NCBI GenBank assembly: GCA_019114715.1 | Contig: DXEZ01000012.1 | Coordinates: 1 to 7,991, forward strand | DNA from: Candidatus Sphingobacterium stercoripullorum | GTDB lineage: Bacteria > Bacteroidota > Bacteroidia > Sphingobacteriales > Sphingobacteriaceae | DNA length: 7,991 bases | Direction: 5' to 3' | Shown: in pieces, positions 5,691 through 7,991 of the stretch | Numbering within the stretch: position 1 is the first letter of the stretch | How the letters are laid out: every line of letters begins with the position of its first letter | Notes under the pieces: generated by a model | The model's input: the letters and a program-made list of their open reading frames with translations, nothing else | Told to the model about the DNA's origin: nothing | Databases searched by the model: none | Position numbers and translations under genes: made by a program

Positions 5691-5841
5691 AACATTAACT
5701 CTATCAGTGTAGTATTCCGTCTGTGCAAGCCTTTGGAAGAAAATACTACCCGGAGCGTAGCGCAGGCGTGGAGATTTTCTTTCAAACCCGTAGGGCTTGG
5801 GCTTGAACGGACGGAATACGAAGCTTACCTTTGTTAATGTT
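5691..5841 (+). ncRNA. 151-nt nested inverted repeat, candidate structured RNA or DNA hairpin site
   Basis: Three nested pairs of arms are visible. The outer pair is AACATTAAC (5691-5699) with GTTAATGTT (5833-5841), 9/9. The middle pair is 5712-5731 with 5800-5819, with 18 Watson-Crick pairs, one wobble and one mismatch. The inner pair is 5732-5744 with 5774-5786, with 12 Watson-Crick pairs and one wobble. An apical CTAC/GTAG (5746-5760) may close the tip. The wobbles at 5722/5809 and 5736/5782 are G-U only if the + strand is transcribed. The repeat is seen directly. That it is an RNA is inference; a relaxase/recombinase site or a processing/termination element is possible. No known RNA family is recognised. 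Confidence 0.5.
5826..5833 (+). promoter_or_regulatory. Possible + strand -7 box facing the DUF6680 gene
   Basis: TACCTTTG matches TAnnTTTG exactly, with CTTG (one mismatch to TTTG) 20 bp upstream. It would start a + strand transcript near 5840 that runs antisense into the DUF6680 gene, where no + strand gene is seen. A chance match is quite possible. Confidence 0.2.
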
Positions 5842-5881
5842 TTATTCAGCTTTGGAAGAATCTTCGCTAATCAGTCTGTAT

Positions 5882-6388
5882 TTACTCAAACTTCTTCTCT
5901 TGCTTATTGTCATTTTTCATGCCACTTTCACTCAATGATTGTGATATAGAAGATGTAATTGTTAATTGGGCATTTTTAAAATTAGCTTCTTGTTGATATT
6001 GAATGCTTAGCCATTGAGGGAAATAGAATGACTTTACATTTTCCCATTTTATGTTTGTATAATGTAAATCTTGCGCCATTGCTTCTATTAATAACAACTC
6101 TTTATCAAAAATCAAATTGGAATTTGGAGTAGGATTTTGCAATACAGAATAATAGTCACTCCATGCTTTTCGCACTTTCTTACTATCATAAAAAACAACA
6201 TCAATAGAATTAAGCGCACGAACATATTCTATTGTACACCTATTATAACGTGTTGCCATTAATATCTTAAAAATTTCCATTTTATCTTTTTTCTTATCAG
6301 TTCTGATTGATAAATACCTTGTTATAATAACTGCTATAATGGGTGATAAAACAATTGCTATTATATTTATAATATTCTGTATATCCAT
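5882..6388 (-). CDS. DUF6680-like membrane-anchored protein
   Basis: A 168-residue protein. One hydrophobic segment at about 5-25 (NIINIIAIVLSPIIAVIITRY) is followed by a positive stretch RTDKKKDK, suggesting an N-terminal anchor with the rest in the cytoplasm. The core pattern, IFKILMATRYNRCTIEYVRALNSIDVVFY followed by VRKAW and YFPQWLSIQYQQ, resembles DUF6680. The function is unknown. It lies 55 bp downstream of the integrase on the same strand and could be read from it. A near-match to the -7 box (TATTTTCG) precedes its ATG. It looks more AT-rich than the integrase, consistent with separately acquired cargo. A defence role is speculative. Confidence 0.65.
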   Translation of the reverse strand: MDIQNIINIIAIVLSPIIAVIITRYLSIRTDKKKDKMEIFKILMATRYNRCTIEYVRALNSIDVVFYDSKKVRKAWSDYYSVLQNPTPNSNLIFDKELLLIEAMAQDLHYTNIKWENVKSFYFPQWLSIQYQQEANFKNAQLTITSSISQSLSESGMKNDNKQEKKFE

Positions 6389-6443
6389 TTTTTACTTATT
6401 TTGAGACGAAAATAGAAATTATTTATTAAAAAAGCAATAAAAT

Positions 6444-7673
6444 TCAGCTTATTGAAAAATTCTTTTCCACATTCACCATATCACGCATAATGGAGCTATC
6501 TAAAACCTTTGCATAATGCTGTGTCATTCTGATATTGGAATGTCCCAAAATCTTAGATACATTTTCCATTGATACATCATTAGCGAGAAAAACAACTGTA
6601 GCCGCAGTATGTCTTGCAACATGAGTAGTTAGGCGTTTGGTAATGCTGCACAAATCAGCGATTTCCTTTAGATAGGCATTCATGCGCTGATTACTGATTA
6701 CGGGTAAAAGCACACCTTTCTTTATACACTCCGCATTATCTTCATATTTCCTCAATATCCTTTGGGGAATGGATAAAACGGGAATGTTGCACATCTGATT
6801 GGTTTTCTGCCGTGCCTTGCGTATCCACAAAGCACCGTTATTGTCTTTTATCAGGTGTTCACGGCTTAGCTGCTGCACATCAACGAAAGCAAGTGCGGTG
6901 AAACAGCAAAAGACAAAAATATCCCTTACCTGCTCCAGCCTTTTGATTGTAAATTCCTTGTTCATCAGAATATCCAGTTCCTCACGTGAGAGGAACTCTA
7001 CGTTTACTTCCTCCTGCTTGAAACGGATGCCGTAAAACGGGTCTTTCTTTATCCAACCGTTAGCCAAAGCTATGCGGACAACCTTTTTCAAGTTCTTCAA
7101 ATGCTTTAATGCGGAATTGTTTTGGCAGTGCTTATCCGTTTTCAGCCAAAAATCAAAATCACGGATAAATTGCCCGTCCAGTTCTGCCAGCATCATATCA
7201 TCACGGTGGTAGCAACTGCGGATATACTCTTTCAAGCGATTTATGGAAGTATCAAACTTGGTTACGGTGCTTTCCGTATATTCTTTGCCAATCAAGGCAC
7301 GGCATTTCTCGTTATGTTCCGCATAAACTTCCAGCAAGCTGCGCTGTACCTTGTCACGTCCATAAAAACAATCCTTTATTATATCGGCTGTTATTGTTTT
7401 GTTGTCTATTTCCAGTTCACGGTGTATCTGCAATATTTTGGCACGAACCGTATTGATATAGTGGTTCAGTTCGGTAGCTGCACGGTCTTTCCCTTTGGAA
7501 CATTCCTTTTTCTGATTCCATAAATCTACGGGAATGCTCCGTTTAATCATAACTTCGGCTACTCGCTTGTTCACGGTGATGCGCATGCAGATAGGAGCTT
7601 CACCGTTTTTCAGAAGTTTCGATTTCTTGATGATGAACAATACGCTCAATGTGTTTCTTTTCACTGCTCCCAT
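6444..7673 (-). CDS. Tyrosine recombinase (site-specific integrase)
   Basis: A 409-residue DNA integrase that would cut and join the element ends at its attachment site. Residues about 5-95 form the Arm-DNA-binding domain (VLFIIKKSKLLKNGEAPICM is the typical Bacteroidales start), about 110-215 the SAM-like core-binding domain, and about 225-400 the catalytic domain. Visible catalytic residues are K290 (RQKT), H351 and R354 (HVARH), H378 (GHSN) and nucleophile Y387 (QHYAKV). The box I arginine is replaced by alanine at position 262 (TALAFVD where most families have TGLRxSD). CTnDOT IntDOT also lacks this arginine, so the protein need not be inactive. Full length, no frameshift. The ATG is preceded by a -7 box, and tRNA-Asp lies 243 bp upstream, the usual place for an integrase beside its target. 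Confidence 0.92.
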   Translation of the reverse strand: MGAVKRNTLSVLFIIKKSKLLKNGEAPICMRITVNKRVAEVMIKRSIPVDLWNQKKECSKGKDRAATELNHYINTVRAKILQIHRELEIDNKTITADIIKDCFYGRDKVQRSLLEVYAEHNEKCRALIGKEYTESTVTKFDTSINRLKEYIRSCYHRDDMMLAELDGQFIRDFDFWLKTDKHCQNNSALKHLKNLKKVVRIALANGWIKKDPFYGIRFKQEEVNVEFLSREELDILMNKEFTIKRLEQVRDIFVFCCFTALAFVDVQQLSREHLIKDNNGALWIRKARQKTNQMCNIPVLSIPQRILRKYEDNAECIKKGVLLPVISNQRMNAYLKEIADLCSITKRLTTHVARHTAATVVFLANDVSMENVSKILGHSNIRMTQHYAKVLDSSIMRDMVNVEKNFSIS

Positions 7674-7696
7674 AATTCTTTGATTTTTAAGTGGTA

Positions 7697-7704
7697 CAAA
7701 ATTA
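7697..7704 (-). promoter_or_regulatory. Promoter -7 box for the integrase
   Basis: Minus-strand TAATTTTG is an exact TAnnTTTG match ending 23 bases before the integrase ATG. No good -33 box is seen at the expected distance. The extended TAATTTTGTA is shared with the mobA promoter. Confidence 0.5.
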
Positions 7705-7766
7705 GTTTGCCATGCTCAAAAACCAGCTACGCAAAAAGCTGACAATCAAAGACAAATGCGCCAATT

Positions 7767-7801
7767 CGTGGGAGCAAAAACGGCTTTCGAAAAGTCCCAC
7801 G
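7767..7801. repeat. Inverted repeat in the integrase-tRNA gap
   Basis: CGTGGGA (7767-7773) and TCCCACG (7795-7801) are perfect 7-bp arms with a 21-nt spacer that contains TTCGAA. It could be an integrase or directionality-factor binding site; no function can be read directly. Confidence 0.4.
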
Positions 7802-7848
7802 GATAAGCCACGTGAGAACTGCCTGAAACCGCTGTTTTTTGCCGAAGC

Positions 7849-7892
7849 GGAGAAAAAGAAAAAGCTCTGAAATCCTTGAATTTCAGAGCTTT
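7849..7892 (-). terminator. Terminator of tRNA-Asp
   Basis: Read on the minus strand, a perfect 13-bp stem (7880-7892 with 7861-7873) and a 6-nt loop are followed by TTTTTCTTTTTC (7860-7849). This is a strong intrinsic terminator 24 bases after the tRNA 3' end. Confidence 0.85.
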
Positions 7893-7916
7893 GCTTTAAT
7901 TTGCTATTTGCTTTCG

Positions 7917-7990
7917 CGGTGCGTACGGGACTCGAACCCGTGACCCCATGCGTGACAGGCATGTATTCTAACCAACTGAACTAACGCACC
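7917..7990 (-). tRNA. tRNA-Asp (anticodon GTC)
   Basis: A complete 74-nt cloverleaf on the minus strand. The acceptor GGTGCGT pairs with ACGCACC, the anticodon stem CATGC/GCATG encloses loop CTGTCAC (anticodon GTC), and the T arm is ACGGG-TTCGAGT-CCCGT. The discriminator base is G, as expected for tRNA-Asp, and CCA is not encoded. The gene is intact beside the integrase, so insertion did not destroy it. The integrase is transcribed in the same direction, downstream of the tRNA. Confidence 0.95.
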
Positions 7991-7991
7991 A

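Larger units (their letters stand above)
7674..7916. other. Integrase-tRNA intergenic region, probable element end
   Basis: A gap of 243 bp without a convincing gene. It contains the integrase promoter, an inverted repeat at 7767-7801 and the tRNA terminator. By analogy with other tRNA-integrated elements, the attachment site should lie at or near the tRNA 3' end on this side. I cannot place the core because no second copy of the tRNA end occurs in the window. Confidence 0.45.

Noticed and set aside
5691..5841. Insertion sequence or MITE ends
   Set aside because: No transposase or clear flanking target duplication is seen, and the nested mismatched stems fit a folded molecule better than simple terminal repeats; not fully excluded.
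7122..7523. A 133-residue + strand frame
   Set aside because: It is antisense to the integrase, whose domains are unmistakable.
7712..7870. A 52-codon + strand frame in the integrase-tRNA gap
   Set aside because: It is highly basic and low in complexity, has no recognisable family, and its end lies inside the tRNA terminator stem and its A-rich flank, so it is best explained as chance.
7702..7962. An 86-residue minus-strand frame
   Set aside because: It begins inside tRNA-Asp and runs through the terminator; translation of a tRNA gene is a known false positive.

Overview
This window looks like one end of an integrative or mobilizable element in a Bacteroidales genome (Bacteroides, Parabacteroides or a close relative). 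The evidence is that every recognisable family is typical of Bacteroidales mobile DNA: an RteC-like protein, a MobA-type mobilization protein, DUF3408, DUF3876, HTH_17 excisionase-like proteins and an Arm-DNA-bind/SAM-like tyrosine integrase. Several genes are preceded by matches to the Bacteroidetes -7 box TAnnTTTG and lack clear Shine-Dalgarno sequences. The integrase lies next to an intact tRNA-Asp(GTC) gene at the right edge. The other end of the element is not visible.

Layout, left to right. Positions 1-457 hold a possible fragment of an upstream gene and then an AT-rich non-coding stretch ending in a promoter and an inverted repeat that covers the next start codon. Positions 458-2925 (+) form a compact run: an AraC-family regulator, a ketopantoate-reductase-like (ApbA/PanE) oxidoreductase overlapping it by 4 bp, and an RteC-like gene split into two overlapping frames at an A7 tract. 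After a terminator comes an HTH_17 protein (3054-3377), which converges with mobA (3447-3896, -) across a second terminator. A 490-bp non-coding region (3897-4386) holds at least five inverted repeats and a mobA promoter, and is the best candidate for an oriT/relaxosome site. A second + strand operon follows (4387-5647): DUF3408, HTH_17, DUF3876, HTH_17. Positions 5648-5881 contain a 151-nt nested inverted repeat that would fold into one long hairpin in RNA. The right side is on the minus strand: a DUF6680-like membrane protein (cargo) downstream of the integrase, then a 243-bp gap with an inverted repeat and a terminator, then tRNA-Asp.

Functionally, the integrase would move the element at tRNA-Asp, and the three small HTH proteins are candidates for recombination directionality factors or regulators. 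MobA and the DUF3408 protein belong to a DNA-transfer module, but no relaxase, coupling protein or mating-pore gene lies in the window, so transfer would need partners outside it or supplied in trans. The AraC/ApbA pair and the DUF6680 protein look like cargo. The least explained features are the 151-nt nested hairpin, the hairpin cluster beside the orphan mobA, and the joining of an RteC-like transfer regulator to an AraC/oxidoreductase operon.
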